A DNA stretch of 57,891 bases from Verrucomicrobiota bacterium (GTDB lineage Bacteria; Verrucomicrobiota; Verrucomicrobiia; Verrucomicrobiales; DEV007), in NCBI GenBank assembly GCA_018970725.1, contig JAGWVU010000030.1, forward strand, positions 1 to 57,891. The letters are read 5' to 3'. Under the pieces are notes generated by a model. That model was not told where the DNA came from and did not search any database. It worked only from the letters and a program-made list of their open reading frames with translations. This document shows positions 46,172-55,317 of this stretch, in pieces; positions within the stretch are counted from its first letter, which is position 1; every line of letters begins with the position of its first letter. A program made the translations under genes and the position numbers.

Positions 46172-49100
46172 ATGTGCCGCTCACTTGCTTTGCTTTTCGT
46201 CACAGCGCTCTGCATCTCCTGTGCCTCAGCCGCCGAACTCACCGTCGGCCCCGGCGGCTTCAAAACGATCGGCGAGGGTGTGGCGGCGCTCAAAGCGGGG
46301 GATACGCTCACGATCATGCCAGGGGAGTATCGGGAGACAGTCTCCGCCACGTTGGTGGGCACGGCGGAGGCGCCGATCACGATTCGGGCTTGGCGGGCGG
46401 GGAGTGTGTTGATGCGGGGGGATGTGGAGTTGGGGGACTTCAAGGCGGTGCCGGGGCTGCGGGATGTGTTTGTGACGGAGATGAAGACAAAGGCGGAGTC
46501 GGTGTTTGAGCGCAGCACGTTTCGCACGCTGGAGCCGAAGATGAGCGCGGCGGAGGTGGAGACGACGTTGATGAGTTATCATCAGGATGAGAAAAGCGGG
46601 CGGCTGTATGTGCACACGTCGGACTCGCTGCCGCCGGTGTGTCATGCGATGGGCGCGTCGGTCACGAATGCGAACGGGCTGCTGCTCACGGGCTCGAAGC
46701 ATGTGATCATCGACGGGCTGTCGTTCACCGGCTTCAGCCATCGCGACTACGATCCGCAGCATGGCTCACGCACGCGCTGGGGGCTGATGTTGAAGGATTG
46801 CGAGAGCTGCCTCGTGCAAAACTGCACGGCGTATCTGAACAGCGGCGGCCTGCACCTGCTCGGCAAAGGCCAGGGCTGCGTGGTGGAGGATTGCACGGCG
46901 TTTGGCAACTGGTCGCGGCATGTGGACATCGGCAACAACATCGTCGGCTGGGGCGTGGCGGGCACGACCTTTCAGCGCAACCGCGTGGAGGGTCACATGC
47001 CCGATGCGGCGACGAGTCGCAACGACATCACGTTTTACAGCGGCGGCGATGGTTGCGCGATGATCGACAACCTCGCGATCAACGCGAGCATCATGATCAA
47101 AGGCGATCTCAAGGACGCGGTGCAGCGCGGCAATGTGTGCATCGGCCGCAAGTTCTACCGTCCGCCGGGCGCGGAGAACATCGAACTGCCCGCCGGAGCC
47201 ACGCCAGCGGACGCGGCGCGTTTTGCGGATGTGCTGAATCATGATTATCGCACGGAAAAGGTCTTCTTTGTGTCGCCCGGCGGCGAAGATGCGAATCCGG
47301 GCACGAAGGCGAAGCCGTGGAAAACGCTCGCGCAGGCCGCGAAGGCCAGCGGCACGGTGTATCTCATGGCGGGCGAGTATGAGGAGACGCTCGTGGCGCG
47401 TGCGAAGGCGGATGTGCGCCGATATGGGCATGATCGCGTCGTGGTGAAGGACGTGCTCATCAAAGACGCACCCGGCGTGCGGCTGCATGGGCTGCACATT
47501 CGCGAGAAAGCGGCCTTCTCAGGCTGCGAGGGCCTGCGCATCGAGTTTTGCACGCTGGGCGGGCTTTGGGTCCGCGAGTCGCCGAAGGTGCATGTGGCGC
47601 ACAATTGGCTGCGAGGTCCGTTGCGCGTCGAAAACTCGCCGGAAGGCAGTTTCGTGTCGAACCTCATCGCCGAGCGCCAGATGGATGCCGCGTCGCAAAA
47701 CGGCCTGTGGGTGCATTCGAACGTCACCACAGCTCCCGAAGGCGATGTGTTGCCCGATGACTCGCCGCTCATCGGTCGCGGACTGCATGGTTCGACCATC
47801 GGACCGTTTGTGCGGCTCAGTCGCACGCGACCGCTGCCGATCAGCCAGGTCGCCGTGCATGATGTGACGCCGACGACGGCCACGCTGGAGTGGAGCACGC
47901 CCACGCAGGCCGCGGAGACGACGCTCGAATGGGGCGACCGCAAAATCGAAACGCCACGCGGCAGCCAGCACAGCGTGAGCTTGAGCGGATTGCAGCCGGG
48001 CAAGGCCTACGAGTTCCGCGTCACCTCGCGTCGCAAAGATGAGCAGCGGCTCTTTGCTACGCATCAGCCGCCTGCGGACAAAACGCAGGCCGTTTTCGAA
48101 ACGCAAACCGTCACCACCACCACCGCCGCATCACCAGCACGCACGCTGCATGTGCCCGGCGATTTCCCCACGATCTCCGCCGCCGCCGATGCCGCGCGTG
48201 CGGGCGACACGGTGCTCATTCACGCCGGTGTGTATGAGGAAACCGTGCGCATCCGCAGCAGCGGCGATGCCGGTGCGCCGATCACCTTTGCCGCCGCGCC
48301 CGGCGAGATCGTGTGGATGGATGGCAGCGACCGCTTTCGCGCGACCGCCTTCATCCTCCCGCACAAGCATCACATCATCCTCGACGGCCTGCGCTTCCGC
48401 CATTTCCGCTTCGCGCCGGAGCTAGGGCCGATCATTCGCATCACCGGAGGCTCGCATCATGTCATCCGCCGCTGCTTTCACGATGGTCGCGAGCTGGAGG
48501 GCTACGTCGGCACGCTCATCGCCGCGGAAAAAGTCACGAACCTGCTCATCGAAAACAACGTCTTCATCGGCGGCATGAACGAAGCCATCAGCCTCAATGC
48601 CTGCCCGGAGGCCACCGTGCGGCACTGCGTCTTTTACAACAACTTCCTCCGCGCCCTCACCGCGCACATGGACACGCCGGATGTGCTGCTGCACTTCCAT
48701 CACAACCTCGTCTGCGACAGCATCCCGTCGAAGGTGAAGAACGCCCTGCTGCGCATCTGGCACGCCGACGCGCTGCGCTCCGACCACAACGTCTTCTACA
48801 CCCGCATCCCCGGCGCGGAGCGTCACCTCGTCGAGACCGCCTTCATCCACGGCCAGCAAGTCGGCCACGCCGATCCCGCCATGTATCGCGGCGAAAATCT
48901 CCTGCTCACCGACCTGCAAACGAAGTTCCGCCAGGACCAAACCAGCCGCACCGGCAATCCCACGATCCCCGCCGCCCCGCAACTCGTCCCCCGCAACGAC
49001 GGCGAAAACCCCGAGTGGCGAAAAATCGAAACCGCCTGGCGCGAAACCGAACTCTACCAAACCGGCAGCACCCTCACCCCGCTCCATTTTGAAGACTTCA

Positions 49101-49177
49101 TCCCCGCTGCGGACAACCCGCTGAGCAAGGCGAGCGATGGGAAGGCGGTGGGTTTGGATTCGGGAGCATTCAGATGA
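46172..49177 (+). CDS. Exported double beta-helix protein with fibronectin type III domain
   Basis: The 1001-residue protein has a signal peptide (about 1-20, ending ASAAE). Two right-handed parallel beta-helix regions flank a linker. The first (about 20-550) starts TVGPGGFKTIGEGVAALKAG and includes the restart motif FVSPGGEDANPGTKAKPWKT near 365, typical of DUF1565/pectate-lyase-like proteins. A fibronectin type III domain lies at about 553-625 (TTATLEWSTPTQAAET, LQPGKAYEFRV). The second helix (about 668-990) begins TLHVPGDFPTISAAADAARA. Such folds occur in polysaccharide lyases and glycoside hydrolases. No catalytic triad can be assigned by eye. It probably acts on the same glycan as the neighbouring sialidase-like proteins. 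Confidence 0.85.
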   Translation: MCRSLALLFVTALCISCASAAELTVGPGGFKTIGEGVAALKAGDTLTIMPGEYRETVSATLVGTAEAPITIRAWRAGSVLMRGDVELGDFKAVPGLRDVFVTEMKTKAESVFERSTFRTLEPKMSAAEVETTLMSYHQDEKSGRLYVHTSDSLPPVCHAMGASVTNANGLLLTGSKHVIIDGLSFTGFSHRDYDPQHGSRTRWGLMLKDCESCLVQNCTAYLNSGGLHLLGKGQGCVVEDCTAFGNWSRHVDIGNNIVGWGVAGTTFQRNRVEGHMPDAATSRNDITFYSGGDGCAMIDNLAINASIMIKGDLKDAVQRGNVCIGRKFYRPPGAENIELPAGATPADAARFADVLNHDYRTEKVFFVSPGGEDANPGTKAKPWKTLAQAAKASGTVYLMAGEYEETLVARAKADVRRYGHDRVVVKDVLIKDAPGVRLHGLHIREKAAFSGCEGLRIEFCTLGGLWVRESPKVHVAHNWLRGPLRVENSPEGSFVSNLIAERQMDAASQNGLWVHSNVTTAPEGDVLPDDSPLIGRGLHGSTIGPFVRLSRTRPLPISQVAVHDVTPTTATLEWSTPTQAAETTLEWGDRKIETPRGSQHSVSLSGLQPGKAYEFRVTSRRKDEQRLFATHQPPADKTQAVFETQTVTTTTAASPARTLHVPGDFPTISAAADAARAGDTVLIHAGVYEETVRIRSSGDAGAPITFAAAPGEIVWMDGSDRFRATAFILPHKHHIILDGLRFRHFRFAPELGPIIRITGGSHHVIRRCFHDGRELEGYVGTLIAAEKVTNLLIENNVFIGGMNEAISLNACPEATVRHCVFYNNFLRALTAHMDTPDVLLHFHHNLVCDSIPSKVKNALLRIWHADALRSDHNVFYTRIPGAERHLVETAFIHGQQVGHADPAMYRGENLLLTDLQTKFRQDQTSRTGNPTIPAAPQLVPRNDGENPEWRKIETAWRETELYQTGSTLTPLHFEDFIPAADNPLSKASDGKAVGLDSGAFR

Positions 49178-49235
49178 GTTACCCATGAACTTTCGCTGCC
49201 AATTTTTCGTTTCACGAGACGACTCATCCTTTGCC

Positions 49236-51152
49236 ATGCCGAGATTCATTTTTGCCCTCATCAGTGCCCTGCTATCCAGCAATGCACTCGCCGACCTCAC
49301 GCTCATCCGTGATGGGCAGCCGCAGGCTGTGATCATCGTGCCGGAGGGGCTTTACAAGCAGGTGCAGAAGCCGGCGGAGCAGTTGACGGGCGATGGGTCG
49401 GTGGTGCCGTTGGCGGCGGTGGAGCTGGCGGATTATCTGGGGAGGATTTGCGGAACGAGGCCGCAGATTGCCACGGAGACGCAAAAGGGACTGCCGGATG
49501 GGCCGCGCATCTTTGTGGGGCACTGCAAAGCGAATGCGGACCTCGCACCGAAACCGGAGGAGATCGTGGTTTTGACCCGAAACGGCGATTTGCACCTCTG
49601 CGGCGGCGATTCAGGGCCGGGAGGCATGATTTGCAAAGGCACGCTCTTTGCCGTGTATGACTTCATCGAGCGGGAACTTGGCGTGCGATGGCTTTTTCCC
49701 GGCGAGTATGGCGAAGTGGTGCCGAAGCGGGCCACGATCACGATTGCGGATTTGAACCGCCGCGAGCAGCCACGCATCGCCAAACGCAAACTGCGGAATG
49801 TGGCGGTGTCGCGTGAGGAGACATTCGCGCCCGTTTTGGAGAAGTGGGGCGTGTCGCTGGAGGCATGGAAAACGGCGCAAGGCGAGGTCGCGACCGGCCC
49901 GTGGCATCGGCGGATGCGGCTTGGGCAGCGCATCGAGATCAATGGCGGTCACGCGTTCGCTGGCTGGTGGGAAAAACATGGCAAGGAGCATCCCGAGTGG
50001 TTCGCGCTGCAACCCGATGGCACCCGCACGCAGACGCCGGAGCGGGAGCGACTGTGCAAATCGAACTCCGCGTTGTGGGATGAGATCGCACGGGTGAAGA
50101 TCGCGGAGTTCAAAGCCGATCCCTCGCTGCTCACGGCCTCCATCTCGCCCAATGACGGCGGCAAAAACAAGTTCTGCATGTGCGAGGCCTGTCGTGCGCT
50201 CGATCCCGCCGAAGCGCCGAAGATCTTCGGTGACTCGCAGCTCATTGATCCCGCCACGAAGGTGCCTTTTGCCGAATACCCATCGCTCAGTGATCGCACG
50301 TTCACCTTCTTCAACGAGATCGCGACCCGCGTAGGCCGCGAGATGCCGGATCGCGACCTCGTGGCCTATGCCTATTCGGTTTATCGCAGCGTGCCGGTGA
50401 AGGTGAAGCAGCTTCAACCGAACCTCATCGTCGGCTATGTCGGCATGAATCTGAATGAAATCGAAGCCTGGTCCAGGATCGCGCCGAAGCTCTTCATTCG
50501 CCCAAACGACCTCGGTCCGGCCATCGACCTCGGCATGCCGCGCAACAACGCTGCATGGTTTGCGCAGGCCGTGAAGTTCGGTGTCGAACACAAGGCCATC
50601 GGCTTCGACTTCGACAACGGCCACGGCAACTGGAGCGCTCACGGCCTCGACTACTACGTGCTGTGCAAAGCGATGTGGAACCCTGATCTCGATGTCGCCG
50701 CCACGATCGCCGACTACTGCCGCGCCGCGTATGGTCCGGCGGCTGAGTTGATGCAGCAGTATCACGGGACCCTCGCCAAAGTGAGCGACCAAGTCCGCGC
50801 CGACTCCGAACTCGGCCCACGCAAGCCCCACGCCATCCGTTTGCGCCGCTACTACAGCGAGGAATCTCTGCAAGCCCTCGAAGCGCTCATCAAGAGCGCC
50901 CAAGCCGTGCAAGGCGACGACCCATGCGTAAAAGCCCGCATTCAAATGGCCGCCGAGAGTGTGAAGTATGCCCAACTCGTCACCGCTCTACTCGAAGTCG
51001 CCCACGACAAGAAATCCCCCATCGTCGCCGAACGCCTCAGCGCCGTGGAAGCGTTCTTGAAAACCAAAGTCCTCTCCCCCGAACTCGCCCCACTGCACAG
51101 CCACCGCTACCTGCGCATGGCGTTGTCTTATGCGGAGCGGGAGGTGGAATGA
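49236..51152 (+). CDS. Exported DUF4838 protein (glycosidase-like)
   Basis: The 638-residue protein has a signal peptide (MPRFIFALISALLSSNALA). The N-terminal part (about 35-160) resembles the non-catalytic alpha/beta domain of GH20/GH67 enzymes: AAVELADYLGRICG, then GTLFAVYDFIERELGVRWLFPGEYG. The central part matches DUF4838, with SISPNDGGKNKFCMCEAC, FFNEIATRVGREMP and GYVGMNLNEIEAW. A helical C terminus follows. DUF4838 proteins are thought to be TIM-barrel glycoside hydrolases, but their substrates are not established. The ATG at 49236 was preferred because it begins the signal sequence; the ATG at 49185, eight bases after the upstream stop, would add 17 polar residues. It is 16 bp before the next gene. 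Confidence 0.84.
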   Translation: MPRFIFALISALLSSNALADLTLIRDGQPQAVIIVPEGLYKQVQKPAEQLTGDGSVVPLAAVELADYLGRICGTRPQIATETQKGLPDGPRIFVGHCKANADLAPKPEEIVVLTRNGDLHLCGGDSGPGGMICKGTLFAVYDFIERELGVRWLFPGEYGEVVPKRATITIADLNRREQPRIAKRKLRNVAVSREETFAPVLEKWGVSLEAWKTAQGEVATGPWHRRMRLGQRIEINGGHAFAGWWEKHGKEHPEWFALQPDGTRTQTPERERLCKSNSALWDEIARVKIAEFKADPSLLTASISPNDGGKNKFCMCEACRALDPAEAPKIFGDSQLIDPATKVPFAEYPSLSDRTFTFFNEIATRVGREMPDRDLVAYAYSVYRSVPVKVKQLQPNLIVGYVGMNLNEIEAWSRIAPKLFIRPNDLGPAIDLGMPRNNAAWFAQAVKFGVEHKAIGFDFDNGHGNWSAHGLDYYVLCKAMWNPDLDVAATIADYCRAAYGPAAELMQQYHGTLAKVSDQVRADSELGPRKPHAIRLRRYYSEESLQALEALIKSAQAVQGDDPCVKARIQMAAESVKYAQLVTALLEVAHDKKSPIVAERLSAVEAFLKTKVLSPELAPLHSHRYLRMALSYAEREVE

Positions 51153-51168
51153 ATCCTTTGCTTGAACC

Positions 51169-52452
51169 ATGAAACCAACCCTCACACTCCTCACCGCCCT
51201 CCTGCTCGCGCCGTTGGCCGCTTTCGCCCAAGCCAAGCCCGAGGTGGCTAATGCCACCAAGGCCGCCAAACGCGCCTGGGAATCCGCGCCTGCTGAAAAG
51301 AAAGCGCTGTGGCAGCAACAGCGCGAGGCTTTGACTCACATCGACCTCTCCGAGGACACGGAGAGGCAAATCATCATCGCACGCGGTTCACCGAAGCCGG
51401 GTGAGTATCACGCGCACCCGACCACGGCGATGCTGGCGGACAACAAGACGATGTTCTGCGTCTGGAACATCGGACACGGCGGTCACGCGGGGCCGATGGC
51501 TCGCAGCGATGATGCCGGATTAACATGGACGCGCATGGATGACGCGCTGCCGCCGAACTACGTCAACTTCAAGAACTGCCCCAGCATCTATCGACTGACG
51601 GATCTTGAAGGCAAAGAGCGACTGTGGGTCTTCGCCGCTCGGACGTTGACCGACAAGGAGAACCCAACGCCCATCGCAGGCCGTCACGAAGGCTACATGC
51701 CGCGCATCGTGAGCGAGGACGATGGCAAGACTTGGCGCGAGCTGCCTCCCATCGGCGGCCCGATTTCAAAAGACGATCCGTTTCGTAACATCATGACCTT
51801 CTCCAGCATCGTGCGTCTGAAGGATAGCTCATCGCTCGGCCTTTTCCATCGCGGCAGCGGCATCGGCGAGGAAGGCACGCTGCAAGTGCTGCAATCCATC
51901 ACCCGCGACGGCGGCTTCACCTGGTCCGCGCCCACGCTGGCCTGCGACGGCACCAAGCTCGACGGCAAGCACCCATGCGAGCCCTATGTCTTCCGCTCGC
52001 CTGATGGGGGCGAACTCTGCTGCCTCATGCGCGAGAACAAACGCAGCGGCACCAGCCTCGTCATGTTCAGCCGCGACGAGGGCAAAACATGGTCGCAGGC
52101 CGTGGACGCGCCGTGGGGCCTCACCGGAGATCGCCATCACGGCATCCTCTTGCCCGATGGCCGACTGGTGATCGTCTTTCGCAACGCCTCGCCCAACCCC
52201 AAGGACAAAGGTTTCATTGCCTGGGTCGGCACCTACGACGACATCAAGCAAGGCAAGCCCGGCCAGTATCGCGTGAGCCTGCTCAAGACCTTCAAAGACG
52301 GCTTCTACCCCGGCCTGCATTTGCTCCCCGACGGCACCATCGTCGCCACGACGTATGCGAACTACCGACAGGAGGACGTGGGATGTTCTATCGTCAGCGT
52401 CCGCCTCAAGGTGAGCGAGGTGGATGCGATGGCGACCCGGTTAGCCAATTGA
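51169..52452 (+). CDS. Exported sialidase family protein
   Basis: The 427-residue protein has a signal peptide (MKPTLTLLTALLLAPLAAFAQ). Residues 25-60 are a helical, lysine-rich stretch, and a sialidase-type propeller follows. Asp-box repeats are SDDAGLTW, SEDDGKTW, TRDGGFTW and SRDEGKTW. ADNKTMFCVWNIGHGGHAGP and HHGILLPDGRLVIVFRN are typical of exo-sialidase-like proteins in Planctomycetota and Verrucomicrobiota. It is the second sialidase-like protein in the operon and is not a close copy of the first. Substrate unknown. A 54-bp gap with the 16-base leader motif leads to the DUF1501 gene. Confidence 0.87.
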   Translation: MKPTLTLLTALLLAPLAAFAQAKPEVANATKAAKRAWESAPAEKKALWQQQREALTHIDLSEDTERQIIIARGSPKPGEYHAHPTTAMLADNKTMFCVWNIGHGGHAGPMARSDDAGLTWTRMDDALPPNYVNFKNCPSIYRLTDLEGKERLWVFAARTLTDKENPTPIAGRHEGYMPRIVSEDDGKTWRELPPIGGPISKDDPFRNIMTFSSIVRLKDSSSLGLFHRGSGIGEEGTLQVLQSITRDGGFTWSAPTLACDGTKLDGKHPCEPYVFRSPDGGELCCLMRENKRSGTSLVMFSRDEGKTWSQAVDAPWGLTGDRHHGILLPDGRLVIVFRNASPNPKDKGFIAWVGTYDDIKQGKPGQYRVSLLKTFKDGFYPGLHLLPDGTIVATTYANYRQEDVGCSIVSVRLKVSEVDAMATRLAN

Positions 52453-52483
52453 CCTCATTCCCATCCATTCTCCTGCCTTATCA

Positions 52484-52499
52484 AAACTCCAACTCTCCA
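52484..52499 (+). repeat. 16-base leader motif, copy 2
   Basis: AAACTCCAACTCTCCA differs by one base from the copy at 43676-43691 and lies seven bases before the DUF1501 ATG. Confidence 0.35.
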
Positions 52500-52506
52500 C
52501 CACTCT

Positions 52507-53883
52507 ATGAACTCACTCCTCACCCGCCGCGAATGGCTGCAACGCACGAGCGCGGGCTTTGGGTGGCTCGCCTTGAGCGCGCTCGCAACCCAGCGTGCTC
52601 TCGCTGAAACTGCCGCGCCTCTGGCCCCGAAGCAGCCGCATTTCCCCGCCAACGCCAAGCGCGTGCTTTTCCTCTGCATGGACGGCGGGCCATCGCATGT
52701 GGACAGCTTTGATTACAAACCCGAGCTGGCCAAATACGCGGGCAAAGCCATCGGCAAAGGCAAGGTGCCCACGGGTAAGCTCATGGCCCCGGTGTGGGAG
52801 TTCAAGCAGCGCGGCCAGAGCGGCCTCTGGATCAGCGAGCTGTTCCCGCAAATCGCCTCGCACGCGGACAAGCTCTGCCTCATCCGCAGCATGAAGACCG
52901 ATGTGCCGAACCATCCGCCCGCCTTCCTGCAAATGCACTGCGGCATCCCGACTGCGCCGCGTCCCAGCATGGGTGCCTGGGTCACCTACGGCCTCGGCAG
53001 CATGAATGAAAACCTGCCCGGCTTTGTCACCCTCAGCCCGAATCCCGGCAACGGCGGCTCTGCCAACTACGGCAGTTCGTTTCTGCCCGCCATCTATCAA
53101 GGCACGCGCATCGGCAACGGGCGCCAGCCCATCGCCCAGGCCAAAATCAGCAATCTCGCGCATCCGCAGCTCGCACGGCCTGAGCAGCGTGCCCAGCTCG
53201 ACTTCGTGCAGCAGCTCAACCGCGCCGCGCAGCAGCGCCAGCCGGAGAACGCCGCCATCGAGGGCCTCATCGAGTCGCACGAACTCGCCTTCCGCATGCA
53301 GGACGCCCTGCCCAGCGTGCTCGACGTCGAAAGTGAGTCCGACACCGTGAAGAAGCTCTACGGCATCGGCAGCACCACCACCGACGACTTCGGCCGCCAG
53401 TGCCTCATGGCGCGGCGCATGTTGGAGGCCGGCGTGCGCTTCGTGGAGGTCAATCACAGCGGCTGGGACCAGCATCGCAACCTCACCGCGGACCACGGCA
53501 AACACGCCGCCGCCGTCGATGGCCCCATCGCCGGATTGCTGGCCGATCTCGAAGGCCGCGGCCTGCTCAAAGACACGCTCGTCATCTTCGCCGGCGAGTT
53601 TGGCCGCACGCCCTACGCGCAGATCGACGACGGACGCGACCACAACCACACCGGCTACACCACCTGGTTCGCCGGGGCCGGCGTGAAGCCCGGATTCAGT
53701 TTCGGCGAGACCGACGAGTTCGGCTACGAGAGCGTCATCGACCCCGTCCACATTCACGACTGGCACGCCACCATCCTCCACTTGCTCGGATTGGAGCACA
53801 CGAAGCTCACCTACCGCTACGCCGGGCGCGACATGCGGCTCACTGAGGTGAAGGGGAACGTGGTGAAGGGGATTTTGGCCTGA
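52507..53883 (+). CDS. DUF1501 protein, Tat-exported (second copy)
   Basis: The 458-residue protein starts MNSLLTRREWLQRTSAGFG, a twin-arginine signal (TRREWL). KRVLFLCMDGGPSHVDSFDY opens the sulfatase-like fold, and GEFGRTPYAQ, GRDHNHTGYTTWFAGAG and YRYAGRDMRLTEV are the family end motifs. It parallels the DUF1501 protein at 38279-39703. Its likely partner is the PSD1 fusion at 39830, from which it is separated by five genes. Function is unestablished; the usual PSD1 association suggests a shared role at the envelope. The next gene starts 15 bp downstream. Confidence 0.93.
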   Translation: MNSLLTRREWLQRTSAGFGWLALSALATQRALAETAAPLAPKQPHFPANAKRVLFLCMDGGPSHVDSFDYKPELAKYAGKAIGKGKVPTGKLMAPVWEFKQRGQSGLWISELFPQIASHADKLCLIRSMKTDVPNHPPAFLQMHCGIPTAPRPSMGAWVTYGLGSMNENLPGFVTLSPNPGNGGSANYGSSFLPAIYQGTRIGNGRQPIAQAKISNLAHPQLARPEQRAQLDFVQQLNRAAQQRQPENAAIEGLIESHELAFRMQDALPSVLDVESESDTVKKLYGIGSTTTDDFGRQCLMARRMLEAGVRFVEVNHSGWDQHRNLTADHGKHAAAVDGPIAGLLADLEGRGLLKDTLVIFAGEFGRTPYAQIDDGRDHNHTGYTTWFAGAGVKPGFSFGETDEFGYESVIDPVHIHDWHATILHLLGLEHTKLTYRYAGRDMRLTEVKGNVVKGILA

Positions 53884-53898
53884 GCCCGCTCCGACGTC

Positions 53899-55308
53899 AT
53901 GCGAACCCAGCTCACCCTTCTCTGCGTTGTCAGCATGTTCTGCGCTGATGCGCTCTCCCAAACCGCCATGCCGCGCCTGCATGGCGAAGAAGCCACCAAG
54001 GCCGGACTCAAGCCCGAGGTGCTCGCGAAGCTCGACATCGCCATGCAGCAGGCGGTGGCGAACAAGGAAGTCTCCGGCGTCATCGGCCTCATCCATCGCA
54101 ACGGCGAGCGTGGCTACTTCGAGGCCTTTGGCTGGCAGGACATCGAGGCACAGAAGCCGATGCCCAGGGACGCGCTCTTCCGCCTCCAGAGCATGACCAA
54201 GCCCATCGTGGCCGCCACGGCGCTCACCTTGCTCGACGAGGGCAGGTTCACGCTTGATGAACCCATTTCCAAGCACTGCCCCGAATGGGCCGAGTCGAAG
54301 GTCTTGGAAAACGGCCAGCTCGTGCCCGCGAAGTTCGCCATCACGCCGCGCATGTTGATGAGCCACAGCAGCGGCTTGTATTACGGCGACATCGAGAAAG
54401 GCGCACGCAGCAAGGCGGGCAACGCAGGCGCGACTTTCACGCCCGTCGCCACTACCAGCCGAGGAGCGAAAACGACGCTCAAGGAGTTCTCCGAAGGACT
54501 CGCCAAAGCACCACTCAAGTTTCATCCCGGCACCGGCTGGCAATACGGCCACAGCATCGACGTGCTCGGTCGCTACATCGAGGCTGTGACCGGCCAGCCG
54601 CTCGATGTGGTCATGCAGGAGCGCATCTTCGGCCCGCTGAAGATGACCAGCACCGACTTCTGGGTGCATCCCAAGAACGCCGGTCGCATCTGCCAGATCT
54701 ACATGCAACGCCAGCCCGGCACGCTAACCCGCGGACGCGAGGCCAGCCAGCTCACCGAGAAGCCCACGCTCTTCCTCGGCGGCCAGGGCCTCGTCAGCAG
54801 CACGGAGGACTACGAGCGCTTCTGCCGCATGATGATGAATCGAGGCGAACTCGACGGAGTGCGTGTGCTCAAGGCCGAAACCGTGGACCTCATGTTCCAA
54901 AACCATCTCAAGGCCGAAATCGGCCAAAAATATGGCCTCGGCGGTGCGGTCGATGGCGAAGGCGGCTATGCCTGGGGCGGCGCGAACGGCACGCAGTTCT
55001 GGCTCGACCGCACCAACAATATTTTCGGCGTCTTCATGGTGCAGACGCAGAACTACAAAGCTCCAACCTACAATGCCTTCAAACAACTGGTGAACGAATC
55101 CGCTGGCATCGCCACCAAAGGCGGCATGGGCGGACTTGGTCAGGGTGGCGCAGGCGGGACGAGCAGCCTCTTCAAGCAGCGCGACAAAAACAGCGACGGC
55201 AAACTCGGCAAAGACGAAATCCCCGCCGCGCTCTTTGACCGGCTCGATGCGAACAAAGATGGCTTTGTCGATTCGGAGGAACTCAAAGCACTGCGCAAAC
55301 CCAACTGA
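53899..55308 (+). CDS. Exported serine hydrolase (beta-lactamase-like) with EF-hands
   Basis: The 469-residue protein has a signal peptide (to about residue 20). It follows the class C beta-lactamase/EstB-like esterase fold. LQSMTKPIVAATAL gives the SxxK nucleophile motif, GWQYGHSIDVLGRYIEA is the YxN-type region (tyrosine-glycine-histidine here), and GGAVDGEGGYAWGGANG is the C-terminal motif. A glycine-rich hinge (GGMGGLGQGGAGG) joins an EF-hand pair at the C terminus (DKNSDGKLGKDE, DANKDGFVDSEE). A secreted esterase is more likely than an antibiotic-hydrolysing enzyme, given the operon. The EF-hands suggest calcium-dependent stability or attachment. It is 9 bp before the PQQ gene. Confidence 0.87.
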   Translation: MRTQLTLLCVVSMFCADALSQTAMPRLHGEEATKAGLKPEVLAKLDIAMQQAVANKEVSGVIGLIHRNGERGYFEAFGWQDIEAQKPMPRDALFRLQSMTKPIVAATALTLLDEGRFTLDEPISKHCPEWAESKVLENGQLVPAKFAITPRMLMSHSSGLYYGDIEKGARSKAGNAGATFTPVATTSRGAKTTLKEFSEGLAKAPLKFHPGTGWQYGHSIDVLGRYIEAVTGQPLDVVMQERIFGPLKMTSTDFWVHPKNAGRICQIYMQRQPGTLTRGREASQLTEKPTLFLGGQGLVSSTEDYERFCRMMMNRGELDGVRVLKAETVDLMFQNHLKAEIGQKYGLGGAVDGEGGYAWGGANGTQFWLDRTNNIFGVFMVQTQNYKAPTYNAFKQLVNESAGIATKGGMGGLGQGGAGGTSSLFKQRDKNSDGKLGKDEIPAALFDRLDANKDGFVDSEELKALRKPN

Positions 55309-55317
55309 GCCCGGCCC

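Noticed and set aside
53899-55308. Antibiotic-resistance beta-lactamase
   Set aside because: The SxxK fold is shared with esterases and peptidases. EF-hands and the glycan operon context argue for a secreted esterase.
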